Shown here: one piece after another, positions 1 to 5,645 of the stretch
Layout: each line of letters starts with the position of its first letter
Position numbering within the stretch: position 1 is the stretch's first letter
Source of the DNA: Hyphomicrobiales bacterium
GTDB taxonomy: Bacteria > Pseudomonadota > Alphaproteobacteria > Rhizobiales > Xanthobacteraceae
NCBI GenBank assembly: GCA_026400425.1
Contig: JAPLPC010000553.1
Location: 1-5,645 of the forward strand
Length of the DNA stretch: 5,645 nucleotides
Direction: 5' to 3'
The notes under the pieces: model-generated
The model's database searches: none
Told to the model about the DNA's origin: nothing
What the model saw: only the letters and a program-made list of their open reading frames with translations
Position numbers and translations under genes: made by a program

Positions 1-790
1 TAAAACTGGCCAGATCAAACTGCACGGCGCGTCTGCATTTGCGGGCATGCGCAAGGCAGGCGCGCTGGTGTCGGAATGTCTGGATGCCCTGACGGATCTG
101 GTGAAGCCGGGCCTCGTTACTTCGGCGATCGACGATTTCGTGCGTGAATTCGCTTTCAGTCACGGCGCCTTCCCGGCGACGCTGATGTATCGTGGCTATC
201 GGTTCTCGACCTGCACCTCGATAAACCATGTCGTCTGCCACGGCATGCCGGAAGCGCGCGCGCTGAAGGAAGGCGATATCGTCAATATCGACGTGACCTT
301 CATCGTCGATGGCTGGTACGGCGATTCGAGCCGGATGTACGGCGTCGGCGAACTGCCGCGCAAAGCCGAGCGCCTGGTCGAGGTGACCTATGAATCGCTG
401 ATGCGCGGCATCGCCGCGGTGAAGCCGGGCGCCACCACCGGTGATATCGGCCATGCGATCCAGAGCTTCGTCGAGCCGCAGGGCATGAGCGTGGTGCGCG
501 ATTTCTGCGGCCATGGCCTCGGCCGCCTGTTCCATGACGAGCCGAACATCATCCATGTCGGCCGACCCGGCGAAGGCGTGACGTTGCGCCCCGGCATGTT
601 CTTCACCATCGAGCCGATGATCAATCTCGGCAAGCCGCATGTGAAGGTCTTGTCCGACGGCTGGACCGCGGTGACCCGCGACCGTTCGCTGTCGGCGCAG
701 TTCGAGCATACCGTGGGCGTGACCGAGGACGGCGTCGAGGTCTTCACGCTGTCGAAACGACATAACGAGAAGCCGCCGTCCGCAGCCTGA
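1..790 (+). CDS. map: Type I methionine aminopeptidase, 5'-truncated by window edge
   Basis: This cytosolic metalloenzyme removes the initiator Met from new proteins when the second residue is small. The reading frame stays open to the left edge: codons from position 2 read KTGQIKLHGASAFAG just before the ATG at 47. That segment matches the family's usual N-terminal region, so the ATG at 47 is internal and the true start lies outside the window. Counting from Met47, the pita-bread fold shows the expected active site: His65 (CHGMP), the metal ligands Asp82 and Asp93 (NIDV and GDSS), His156 (CGHGLGR), Glu189 (FTIEPM) and Glu220 (QFEHT). The spacings of 11, 63, 33 and 31 residues between the five ligands match the E. 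coli enzyme. All ligands are intact and the C-terminus is complete (TGA at 788-790). radC follows on the same strand after a 90-bp gap. The family call is near certain; only the N-terminus is missing. Confidence 0.96.
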   Translation, partial: KTGQIKLHGASAFAGMRKAGALVSECLDALTDLVKPGLVTSAIDDFVREFAFSHGAFPATLMYRGYRFSTCTSINHVVCHGMPEARALKEGDIVNIDVTFIVDGWYGDSSRMYGVGELPRKAERLVEVTYESLMRGIAAVKPGATTGDIGHAIQSFVEPQGMSVVRDFCGHGLGRLFHDEPNIIHVGRPGEGVTLRPGMFFTIEPMINLGKPHVKVLSDGWTAVTRDRSLSAQFEHTVGVTEDGVEVFTLSKRHNEKPPSAA

Positions 791-880
791 CCGGCTGTTC
801 GGTTCACGACCCCCTGCATTTTTAGGTTGCAAACGCGGCGCGGCGCGCCATGCTCACGAACACGCGTCCAGCGAGTTCGC

Positions 881-1594
881 ATGCCGTCATCGCCCAACGA
901 TCTCCTGCCCGGCCTTGCCGAAGCGCCGCATTATCACGGCCATCGTGACCGGCTGCGCGCGCGCTTTCGCAGCGCAGGTGCCGAGGCCTTGAGCGACTAC
1001 GAGTTGCTGGAACTGGTGCTGTTCCGCGCATTGCCGCGGCGTGACGTGAAACCGCTGGCCAAGGCATTGATCCAGGCTTTCGGCTCCTTCGCCGAGACGG
1101 TCCACGCCCCGGATGCGCGGCTGCGCGAAGTCGGCGGTCTTGGCGAAGCCGCGATCACCGAAATCAAGCTGATCGCCGCCGCATCGAGCCGCGTGGCCAA
1201 AGGGCAATTGAAGCAGCGCACCGTGTTGTCCTCGTGGGCCACGGTGATCGATTACTGCCGCACGGCGATGGCGTTCGCCGACAAGGAACAGTTTCGCATC
1301 ATCTTCCTGGACAAGCGTAACCAGCTGATCGCCGATGAGGTGCAGCAGGTCGGCACCGTCGATCACACGCCGGTCTATCCGCGCGAAGTGGTGAAGCGGG
1401 CGCTGGAATTGTCCGCCACTGCCATCATCATGGTGCACAACCATCCCTCCGGCGACCCGACCCCGTCGCAGGCGGATATCCAGATGACGAAAGCCGTGAT
1501 CGAGGTGAGCAAGCCGCTGGGAATTTCGGTGCACGACCACATCATCGTCGGCAAGCATGGACATGCAAGCCTGAAGGGGATGAAGTTGATTTGA
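881..1594 (+). CDS. radC: RadC family protein (JAMM/MPN domain)
   Basis: This is a 237-residue RadC (UPF0758/DUF2466) protein. Residues about 20-105 form the N-terminal helical region with a helix-hairpin-helix-like segment (SDYELLELVLFRALPRRDVK, then EVGGLGEAAITEIK). Residues about 115-237 form the JAMM/MPN domain. The metal-binding signature is complete: His186-x-His188, seven residues, Ser196-x2-Asp199 (HNHPSGDPTPSQAD), followed by VHDHIIVG, typical of the family. The JAMM fold suggests a zinc-dependent hydrolase. The old DNA-repair assignment was largely withdrawn in E. coli and the cellular role is unsettled. I chose ATG 881 because the only earlier in-frame start, TTG 827, would add a low-complexity Arg-rich stretch unlike the family. 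Neither start has a strong Shine-Dalgarno sequence. The gene lies 90 bp after map on the same strand and converges with the Sel1 gene. Confidence 0.95.
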   Translation: MPSSPNDLLPGLAEAPHYHGHRDRLRARFRSAGAEALSDYELLELVLFRALPRRDVKPLAKALIQAFGSFAETVHAPDARLREVGGLGEAAITEIKLIAAASSRVAKGQLKQRTVLSSWATVIDYCRTAMAFADKEQFRIIFLDKRNQLIADEVQQVGTVDHTPVYPREVVKRALELSATAIIMVHNHPSGDPTPSQADIQMTKAVIEVSKPLGISVHDHIIVGKHGHASLKGMKLI

Positions 1595-1609
1595 TCCCGG
1601 TGATGCCCG

Positions 1610-2305
1610 TTAGATGCCGTTGGCTTTCAGATGGTCCTCCGCAGCCCTGATCCCGCTTTTGGCCTTGAGCGTGAGAGCCGTTGGTTGCGGCTTCCAGTCG
1701 GACACCATCTTCTCTGCACTCCGGAGGTCGGCTTCGGATAAAAAGCTCGCCATTTCACTGACATGCTTCCGGGGCGCCAATCCTGAAAGCTTGAAATACA
1801 CATAGGCCAACGAGAGATCCCGCGGCGCTCCCTGGCCCGACGCATAGGCGCGCGAGAGGCTGAAAAGAGCGTTGAGATAGCCCTGATCGCCCGCCATCCT
1901 CCACCATTTGACAGCCTGCTCCGGACTTGCCTTCCGATCATACAGATTGGCGACGTCGTGCTGCGCGAGGGAGTAGCCGGCCTCGGCAGCAACGAGTTTA
2001 TATTTCAGGGCCTGATCTGCGTCAGATGCGATGATGCCCTCGCCCTGGCCGTCATAATAGCAGCCGAGTTTGTAGGCTCCGAGCGGATGGTTGGATGCGG
2101 CCGATTTCTGAAACCACGCGAAGGCCAGCTTGCGATCCTGCGGGGTGCCGATGCCGTTATTGTACATCATGCCGACATGATACTGCGCCTCCGCATCGCC
2201 ACGCGCGGCCAACGCCGCCATGGCGTTGAAGGAGCTTGTGTCGCTCGCGTGGGACGGCGCCGAGAAAAACAGAAGACATGAGAAAAGCAGGGAGACGAAT
2301 TTCAT
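1610..2305 (-). CDS. Exported Sel1-repeat (TPR-like) protein
   Basis: This is a 231-residue protein with a Sec signal peptide: Lys2, a hydrophobic core at residues 3-16 and a probable cleavage after SHA at residue 20. Cys10 sits inside the hydrophobic core and the preceding LFS is a poor lipobox, so a soluble periplasmic form is favoured over a lipoprotein. Four Sel1-like helical pairs follow at about residues 37-72, 73-110, 111-142 and 143-176. Repeat 1 is the clearest (AEAQYHVGMMYNNGIGTPQD followed by KLAFAWFQKSA). The remaining 55 residues are Lys-rich and not repeat-like. Sel1 repeats are protein-binding scaffolds, and no partner can be named here. The start at 2305 is supported by a GGAGG five bases upstream and by the signal peptide. 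The frame stays open further upstream into the neighbouring gene, but that stretch resembles no protein. The stop is 15 bp from the radC stop, tail to tail. Local GC content is lower than in flanking genes. Confidence 0.88.
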   Translation of the reverse strand: MKFVSLLFSCLLFFSAPSHASDTSSFNAMAALAARGDAEAQYHVGMMYNNGIGTPQDRKLAFAWFQKSAASNHPLGAYKLGCYYDGQGEGIIASDADQALKYKLVAAEAGYSLAQHDVANLYDRKASPEQAVKWWRMAGDQGYLNALFSLSRAYASGQGAPRDLSLAYVYFKLSGLAPRKHVSEMASFLSEADLRSAEKMVSDWKPQPTALTLKAKSGIRAAEDHLKANGI

Positions 2306-2310
2306 CTCAC

Positions 2311-2315
2311 CCTCC
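2311..2315 (-). promoter_or_regulatory. Ribosome binding site of the Sel1 gene
   Basis: On the minus strand GGAGG lies five bases before the ATG at 2305 (GGAGGGTGAGATG). It fixes the start at the signal-peptide methionine rather than at any of the earlier in-frame methionines. Confidence 0.8.
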
Positions 2316-2356
2316 AGTCGGGGTCTGAGCGAATGATCTCCCTTTGTCTTCCGCAG

Positions 2357-2371
2357 CCGAAATAGGTTCGG
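2357..2371. repeat. Short perfect inverted repeat upstream of the Sel1 gene
   Basis: CCGAA and TTCGG arms of five bases flank a five-base spacer, about 50 bp upstream of the Sel1 start codon. It could form a small hairpin in the 5' leader or be a half-site pair for a regulator. It is short enough to occur by chance, and no function is claimed. Confidence 0.25.
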
Positions 2372-2443
2372 ATAATAGTTGAGCGCAGCACTATCGATGC
2401 GTCGTAGTGGAAAAGGCTCATACGCCTGAATATGACCTGTCAC

Positions 2444-2472
2444 GGCCGTACGCGCACAGTGCGTGTGCGGCT
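2444..2472. repeat. Imperfect inverted repeat in the inh-sel1 intergenic region
   Basis: Arms 2444-2456 and 2460-2472 pair over 13 positions around a three-base loop (CAG). Ten are Watson-Crick pairs and three are G-T wobbles (2444/2472, 2449/2467, 2452/2464) when read as plus-strand RNA. In minus-strand RNA, the direction of both flanking genes, the three wobbles become C-A mismatches and the helix is weaker. It begins about 25 bp past the stop of the Inh-family gene, so it could act as a transcription end or 3' stabiliser. No U-tract follows on the minus strand, so a classic intrinsic terminator is not supported. Confidence 0.4.
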
Positions 2473-2496
2473 CGCTCATCCCATCCTGCGCCAGCC

Positions 2497-3147
2497 CTAC
2501 TGCCTCAGCAGCATCAGCGGATCGGCCATGTCGGGCATGCGCCGCCATTGCGCGTTGTCGTCGGCCTCGAAATGCCAGGTCTCGCCCGACGCCGACATCA
2601 GCAGCAATTCGCCGCGCTCGAGCCGCCATTGCGTCGGCTTGAAATTGGCAACCAGCGGATCGCAGCGCGGCTTGAGGAAGAGCTGGAAGTTATCCGGGCC
2701 GGCTTCGTTGTTGGTCAGGGTCAGGCCGCAGATGGCCCGCCCGTTGCTGCGCACGATCGACCAGTCGCCGATCATTTGATCCATCGACTTGGCCAGCGAC
2801 CGCGCGGCCGCGAGATTCTGCAGGATATAGACGCCCTCACCGGTGCGTACGCCTTCGAAGATGCCGCTTTCGACTTCGGTGAAATCGATCACCGGCTCGC
2901 CAGCCGGAGTCTGTAGCCGAACGATATCCAGCCCCTTGATATTCCAGGCGACGATGTCCTTGGTAAAGGGCAGCGCCGTCGCGCAATCGGGTTCGAGCTC
3001 GAGCTTGAGGCCTTGCGGCGTGGTGTCGGGCTTCAGCGTCACCACGCAGGTTTTGCTGCGTTCGGTGGTGGAGAGCTCCCACTGCCCGATCATGTTGTGC
3101 TTCAGCGCTGCCGAATCCTGGGCGGGCGCCGGTGCGCCGACGAGCAT
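2497..3147 (-). CDS. Two-domain protease inhibitor Inh/Omp19-family protein, 5' end uncertain
   Basis: Counting from ATG 3147 there are 216 residues made of two tandem copies of an AprI/Inh-like beta-barrel domain, about 16-110 and 122-216. The copies align with a constant offset of 106-107: Met19/Met125 (both MIG), Trp23/Trp129, Cys34/Cys140, Cys55/Cys162 and Trp68/Trp174. Each copy has the two cysteines that form the family disulfide, which fits a periplasmic protein. Known members include AprI, which inhibits serralysin-type metalloproteases, and the Brucella lipoprotein Omp19. Target and activity are not shown here. The annotated start has no Shine-Dalgarno sequence and leaves a signal peptide lacking its positively charged N-terminus; the hydrophobic part (AGLVVAGAMLVGAPAPAQ) continues upstream in the same frame. 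There is no lipobox cysteine, so secretion by signal peptidase I is inferred. The gene is last in the four-gene run. If the 5' frameshift is real and uncorrected, the product may not be exported. Confidence 0.8.
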   Translation of the reverse strand: MLVGAPAPAQDSAALKHNMIGQWELSTTERSKTCVVTLKPDTTPQGLKLELEPDCATALPFTKDIVAWNIKGLDIVRLQTPAGEPVIDFTEVESGIFEGVRTGEGVYILQNLAAARSLAKSMDQMIGDWSIVRSNGRAICGLTLTNNEAGPDNFQLFLKPRCDPLVANFKPTQWRLERGELLLMSASGETWHFEADDNAQWRRMPDMADPLMLLRQ

Positions 3148-3173
3148 CGCGCCGGCAACAACCAGGCCCGCAT
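3148..3173 (-). other. Probable true 5' end of the Inh-family gene, out of frame by one base
   Basis: An ATG at 3173-3171 lies 2 nt after the dehydrogenase stop (TGAGCATG), with AAGGG about ten bases upstream. That is the expected place for a coupled start. Its own frame gives only 23 codons (MRAWLLPARC...) and stops at 3104-3102. The frame of the Inh gene through this stretch encodes AGLVVAGA, a good signal-peptide core, but has no ATG, GTG or TTG back to the in-frame TGA upstream; the only near-start is CTG at 3165-3163. Adding one G to the GGG run at 3169-3167 would join the two into a 225-residue protein beginning MRGLVVAGAMLVGAPAPAQ. The join is inferred; the frames are read directly. 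Confidence 0.55.
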
Positions 3174-3175
3174 GC

Positions 3176-4159
3176 TCAGCGGCCCTTGACCGGGGTTTCC
3201 GGGATCGGCGTCAGCACCGGTTTGCCGCCGAACCAGAGCTTCAGGTTATCGACAACCATCTGATCCATGGCATTGCGCGTCACCACCGAGGCCGAGCCGA
3301 CATGGGGTAGCAGCACGACATTCTGCAGCGCCTGCAATGCATCGGGCACCTTCGGCTCCTGCGCGAACACGTCGAGACCGGCAGCAAGGATCGTCCCGGA
3401 CCTCAGCGCATGGATCAGCGCCGGCTCGTCGATGACCGACCCGCGGGCGACGTTGACGATGATGCCGCGCGGGCCCAGCGCCTGCATCACCTCGGCATTG
3501 ACGAGATTGGCCGTGCTGGCACCGCCCGGCGTGATCACGATCAGCGTATCCACCGCCTTCGCCATCTCGACGAGGTTCGGATAGTGCTGATACGAAATGC
3601 CGGCGGCAGGATTGCGCGAGTGATAGACCACTGGCACCAGCGATGCGTCGAGGCGGCGCGCGATCGCCTGGCCGATGCGGCCCATGCCCACCATGCCGAC
3701 CTTGCGGTCGCGCAGCGAGCCGACCGTGAGCGGATAGCCTTGCGTGGCCCAGAGGCCCGAACGGACATATTTGTCCGCCTTGATGAATTCGCGCGCGGTG
3801 GCGATGAACAGTCCGAGGGCGACGTCGGCCACCTCCTCGGTCAGCACATCCGGCGTATTGGTGACGACGATGTTGTGCTCGGCGGCGTATTTGGCGTCGA
3901 TGTGGTCGTAGCCGACACCGAAGGATGAAATGATCTCGATATTCGGATATTTCGACAGCACAGCACCATTGGTCGGCACCAGGCCGGTGACGGCGATGCC
4001 ACGGAGCTTGTCGGCGACGCCGGCCGGCAACCGTTCGAGATCGGGCTGCGTTTCATATTTGTGCAACACGAACTGGTCCGTGAACCCGTTCTCGATCAGC
4101 GGCTTCGACGGTCCATAGACCAACAGATCGATCTTGTCCGAAGAGATTCCCGTCCCCAT
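3176..4159 (-). CDS. D-isomer-specific 2-hydroxyacid dehydrogenase (glyoxylate/hydroxypyruvate reductase-like)
   Basis: This is a 327-residue cytosolic oxidoreductase of the usual family length. It interconverts a 2-keto acid and its D-2-hydroxy acid using NAD(P)H. The catalytic domain is split (about 1-108 and 290-327) around the Rossmann nucleotide-binding domain (about 109-289). Visible motifs are the dinucleotide loop G158-x-G160-x2-G163 (VGMGRIGQ) and the catalytic triad Arg239 (VARGSVIDE), Glu268 (FAQEP) and His286 (LLPHVGSAS). The end of the second Rossmann strand reads YHSR (Arg182) where NAD-specific members carry an acidic residue, so NADPH preference is inferred. The glyoxylate/hydroxypyruvate reductase group is the best guess; the exact substrate cannot be read. 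The ATG shares one base with the permease stop (TAATG), and AAGGA lies six bases upstream, so translational coupling to the transporter is likely. All key residues are present. Confidence 0.92.
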   Translation of the reverse strand: MGTGISSDKIDLLVYGPSKPLIENGFTDQFVLHKYETQPDLERLPAGVADKLRGIAVTGLVPTNGAVLSKYPNIEIISSFGVGYDHIDAKYAAEHNIVVTNTPDVLTEEVADVALGLFIATAREFIKADKYVRSGLWATQGYPLTVGSLRDRKVGMVGMGRIGQAIARRLDASLVPVVYHSRNPAAGISYQHYPNLVEMAKAVDTLIVITPGGASTANLVNAEVMQALGPRGIIVNVARGSVIDEPALIHALRSGTILAAGLDVFAQEPKVPDALQALQNVVLLPHVGSASVVTRNAMDQMVVDNLKLWFGGKPVLTPIPETPVKGR

Positions 4160-4983
4160 TATTTTTCCTTTCGCAGTGCACTCTCATGCCAGCGCCGCAG
4201 CATCAGATGCGACGCCAGAGCGAGAAGCATATAAATCACTATCCCAGCGACGGACAGCAGCAATAGCGCGGCGAACATACGGGGAATATTGAGGCGATAA
4301 CCGGACTCTGTGATGCGATAGGCCAGCCCCGAGCCGGCGCCTGCCGCACCTGCCGCGATCTCCGCCGCAACGGCGCCGATCAGGGACAGTCCGCCGGCGA
4401 TGCGCAGCCCGCCGAGCATGTAAGGCAGCGCCGACGGCAGCTGCAGATAGCGCAGGGTTTGCCAGCTTGAAGCGCCATTGAGCTGGAACAGGCCCTTGAG
4501 ATTACGATCCACGGAATTCAGCCCCAACGTGGTGTTGGCCAGCACCGGGAAAAAGGCGACGATCCAAGCGCAGGCCACCACGGCGGCTTCCTGAGGCAGA
4601 TAGATCAGCATCAGCGGCGCAATGGCGATGACCGGTGTGACCTGCAGCACCACCGCATAGGGTAGCAGCGAATATTCGAGCCACTTCGACTGATTGAACA
4701 GCAGTGCCAGCGTGACGCCACCGATAGCCGCGGCGATGAAACCTTGCAGCGCCGTGAGCAGCGTGACGCCGAGCGAGGCCGAGAGGACCGGCCAGTCGGC
4801 GATCAGGGTCCGGCCGACCAGAAGCGGCCCCGGCAGGATATAGGGCGGAATGCCGTTCAGCCGGACCACCAGATCCCAAGCGATCAAACCGCAGACGAAC
4901 ACCGCGACGGGCCAGACGATCCGCTGCCAGCGCCCGTCGACCGGCCCGCGCTCACCCTCCGGCAAAGGCTCCAACCCGTTCAT
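4159..4983 (-). CDS. ABC transporter permease (TauC/SsuC/NitT class)
   Basis: This is a 274-residue inner-membrane subunit of a binding-protein-dependent importer. About six hydrophobic segments are visible, near residues 21-40, 70-95, 104-128, 134-156, 196-216 and 237-260. Between the fourth and fifth lies the cytoplasmic EAA-type loop, residues about 168-187 (LNGASSWQTLRYLQLPSALP), which docks onto the ATPase. This pattern belongs to the BPD_transp_1 permeases of the taurine/sulfonate/nitrate/pyrimidine-precursor transporters. The substrate cannot be deduced from the permease. The start at 4983 is preferred over an upstream in-frame start at 5040 because it gives the classic ATGA overlap with the ATPase stop and has GGAGG seven bases upstream; the extra 19 residues would also lie inside the ATPase coding region. 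The stop overlaps the next start (TAATG). Confidence 0.93.
   Translation of the reverse strand: MNGLEPLPEGERGPVDGRWQRIVWPVAVFVCGLIAWDLVVRLNGIPPYILPGPLLVGRTLIADWPVLSASLGVTLLTALQGFIAAAIGGVTLALLFNQSKWLEYSLLPYAVVLQVTPVIAIAPLMLIYLPQEAAVVACAWIVAFFPVLANTTLGLNSVDRNLKGLFQLNGASSWQTLRYLQLPSALPYMLGGLRIAGGLSLIGAVAAEIAAGAAGAGSGLAYRITESGYRLNIPRMFAALLLLSVAGIVIYMLLALASHLMLRRWHESALRKEK
4166..4170 (-). promoter_or_regulatory. Ribosome binding site of the dehydrogenase
   Basis: AAGGA on the minus strand ends six bases before the ATG at 4159 and lies inside the last codons of the permease gene. It supports the TAATG start. Confidence 0.75.
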
Positions 4984-5645
4984 GCCAGCGCCTCCGCATC
5001 GCTCGCCTGCATCAGCTCCCGTGAGACGTCGCGGCAGCAATTGGCATAGGCGATGGAGGTTCGAAACGCGTCGTCACGTGGATCGGGCGTATCGACTCGA
5101 TACTCCGCGTGGACGCGGCCGGGGCGCGACGTCATCACCATCACCCGCTGCGACAGGTAGACGGATTCATAAACGGAGTGGGTGACGAACACGACGGTGG
5201 TGCCGAGCTTGTGCCACAGGGCAAGCAGATCGTTGTTCAGCCGGAACCGTGTGATCTCATCCAAAGCGGCAAACGGCTCGTCGAGCAACAAGACGTCCGG
5301 CGAGGTGACCAGCGCCCGCGCCAGCGAGACCCGCATCTTCATGCCGCCGGACAATTCGCGGGGATAGGCATCAGCGAAATCGGCGAGGCCGACCTGCGCC
5401 AGCACCTCTGCAACCCGCGGCGTCGACTCCGCATCTGTTACATACGCGAGCTTGAGCGGCAGTCGCACGTTTTCGCGCACCGTGGTCCAGGGCATCAGCG
5501 TCGGCTCCTGAAACACGAAGCCGATGCCATGGCGTGATGCACGCGCCGGCACCTCGATATCGCCGCCGGATGGCGCCGCAAGTCCCGCAATCAGCCGCAA
5601 CGCGGTGGATTTACCGCAGCCGGACGCGCCGAGCAGCGACACGAA
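4980..5645 (-). CDS. ABC transporter ATP-binding protein (TauB/SsuB class), 5'-truncated by window edge
   Basis: This is the C-terminal 221 residues of an importer ATPase; the frame is open to the right edge (FVSLLGASG), so the GTG at 5642 is an internal valine and about 30-40 N-terminal residues are missing. Counting from the first visible residue, all ATPase motifs are present in order: Walker A GASGCGKST (6-14), Q-loop Gln46 (FVFQEP), signature LSGGM (98-102), Walker B VLLLDEP (118-124, with the catalytic Glu123), D-loop ALD (127-129) and switch His156 (VTHSVYES). The sequence style (PTLMPWTTVREN, DEPFAALDEITR) is that of the TauB/SsuB/NrtD family. It would sit on the cytoplasmic face and power the permease that follows, which it overlaps by 4 nt (ATGA). 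The cognate periplasmic binding protein is not in the window. Substrate unknown. Confidence 0.95.
   Translation of the reverse strand, partial: FVSLLGASGCGKSTALRLIAGLAAPSGGDIEVPARASRHGIGFVFQEPTLMPWTTVRENVRLPLKLAYVTDAESTPRVAEVLAQVGLADFADAYPRELSGGMKMRVSLARALVTSPDVLLLDEPFAALDEITRFRLNNDLLALWHKLGTTVVFVTHSVYESVYLSQRVMVMTSRPGRVHAEYRVDTPDPRDDAFRTSIAYANCCRDVSRELMQASDAEALA
4991..4995 (-). promoter_or_regulatory. Ribosome binding site deciding the permease start
   Basis: GGAGG on the minus strand lies seven bases before the ATG at 4983, within the last codons of the ATPase gene. It selects the shorter permease start with the ATGA overlap over the start at 5040. Confidence 0.8.

Noticed and set aside
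789..823. Possible terminator after map (small stem 789-804, then a T-run at 819-823)
   Set aside because: The stem is only five pairs including a wobble, overlaps the stop codon, and is separated from the T-run by about 15 bases.
857..879. Inverted repeat CGAAC/GTTCG just before radC
   Set aside because: The arms are only five bases with a 13-base spacer, which is expected by chance in a GC-rich intergenic region.
827..880. TTG start for radC at 827
   Set aside because: There is no properly spaced Shine-Dalgarno sequence, and the added residues are Arg-rich and unlike the family. ATG 881 gives the expected N-terminus.
887..1564. 225-codon open frame antisense to radC
   Set aside because: It lies wholly opposite a clear radC gene and encodes a His/Arg/Gln-rich sequence with no recognisable domain. 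It is a typical GC-driven shadow frame.
2372..2377. TATTAT on the minus strand as a -10 box for the Sel1 gene
   Set aside because: It matches the consensus at five of six positions, but no acceptable -35 hexamer is found 15-19 bases upstream. A promoter is probably in this region but cannot be placed.
2306..2629. 108-residue N-terminal extension of the Sel1 protein
   Set aside because: The frame is open, but it runs into the 3' end of the Inh-family gene, has no domain-like sequence, and would place the clear signal peptide internally. GGAGG marks the start at 2305.
2407..2916. 169-codon plus-strand open frame across the inh-sel1 intergenic region
   Set aside because: Most of it is antisense to the Inh-family gene; there is no ribosome site and no family resemblance.

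Overview
The window looks like a chromosomal housekeeping stretch from a GC-rich alphaproteobacterium, most likely in the Bradyrhizobium / Rhodopseudomonas / Afipia group. That placement is inferred from the style of the methionine aminopeptidase and RadC proteins, the high GC content and the presence of an Inh/Omp19-family protein. It was not tested by any database search. No RNA gene, CRISPR array, insertion sequence, phage gene or recognisable defence system is visible.

Plus strand, left side (1-1594): the 3' part of map (type I methionine aminopeptidase, cut by the left edge) is followed after a short gap by radC, which carries an intact JAMM/MPN motif. Minus strand, middle (1610-2305): a small exported Sel1-repeat protein converges on radC with only 15 bp between the two stop codons. 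Its gene and upstream region are poorer in GC than the surroundings. A 191-bp intergenic region (2306-2496) holds an imperfect inverted repeat.

Minus strand, right side (5645 down to 2497): four tightly packed genes run right to left. They encode an ABC transporter ATPase (cut by the right edge), its inner-membrane permease, an NAD(P)-dependent D-isomer-specific 2-hydroxyacid dehydrogenase and a double-domain Inh/Omp19-type protein. The ATPase and permease overlap as ATGA and the permease and dehydrogenase as TAATG. This indicates one operon with translational coupling, in which a TauB/SsuB-TauC/SsuC-class importer probably feeds, or is co-regulated with, a 2-keto/2-hydroxy acid reductase. 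The periplasmic substrate-binding protein that such importers need is not in the window and may lie beyond the right edge.

The most notable anomaly is at the start of the Inh-family gene. A convincing signal-peptide sequence is open in the coding frame upstream of the first in-frame ATG, but its natural ATG, 2 nt after the dehydrogenase stop, is out of frame. One extra G in the GGG run at 3169-3167 (minus strand) would restore a complete secreted protein. This is either a sequencing or assembly error, a real frameshift or an unusual start. I found no convincing evidence of a new multi-gene system.
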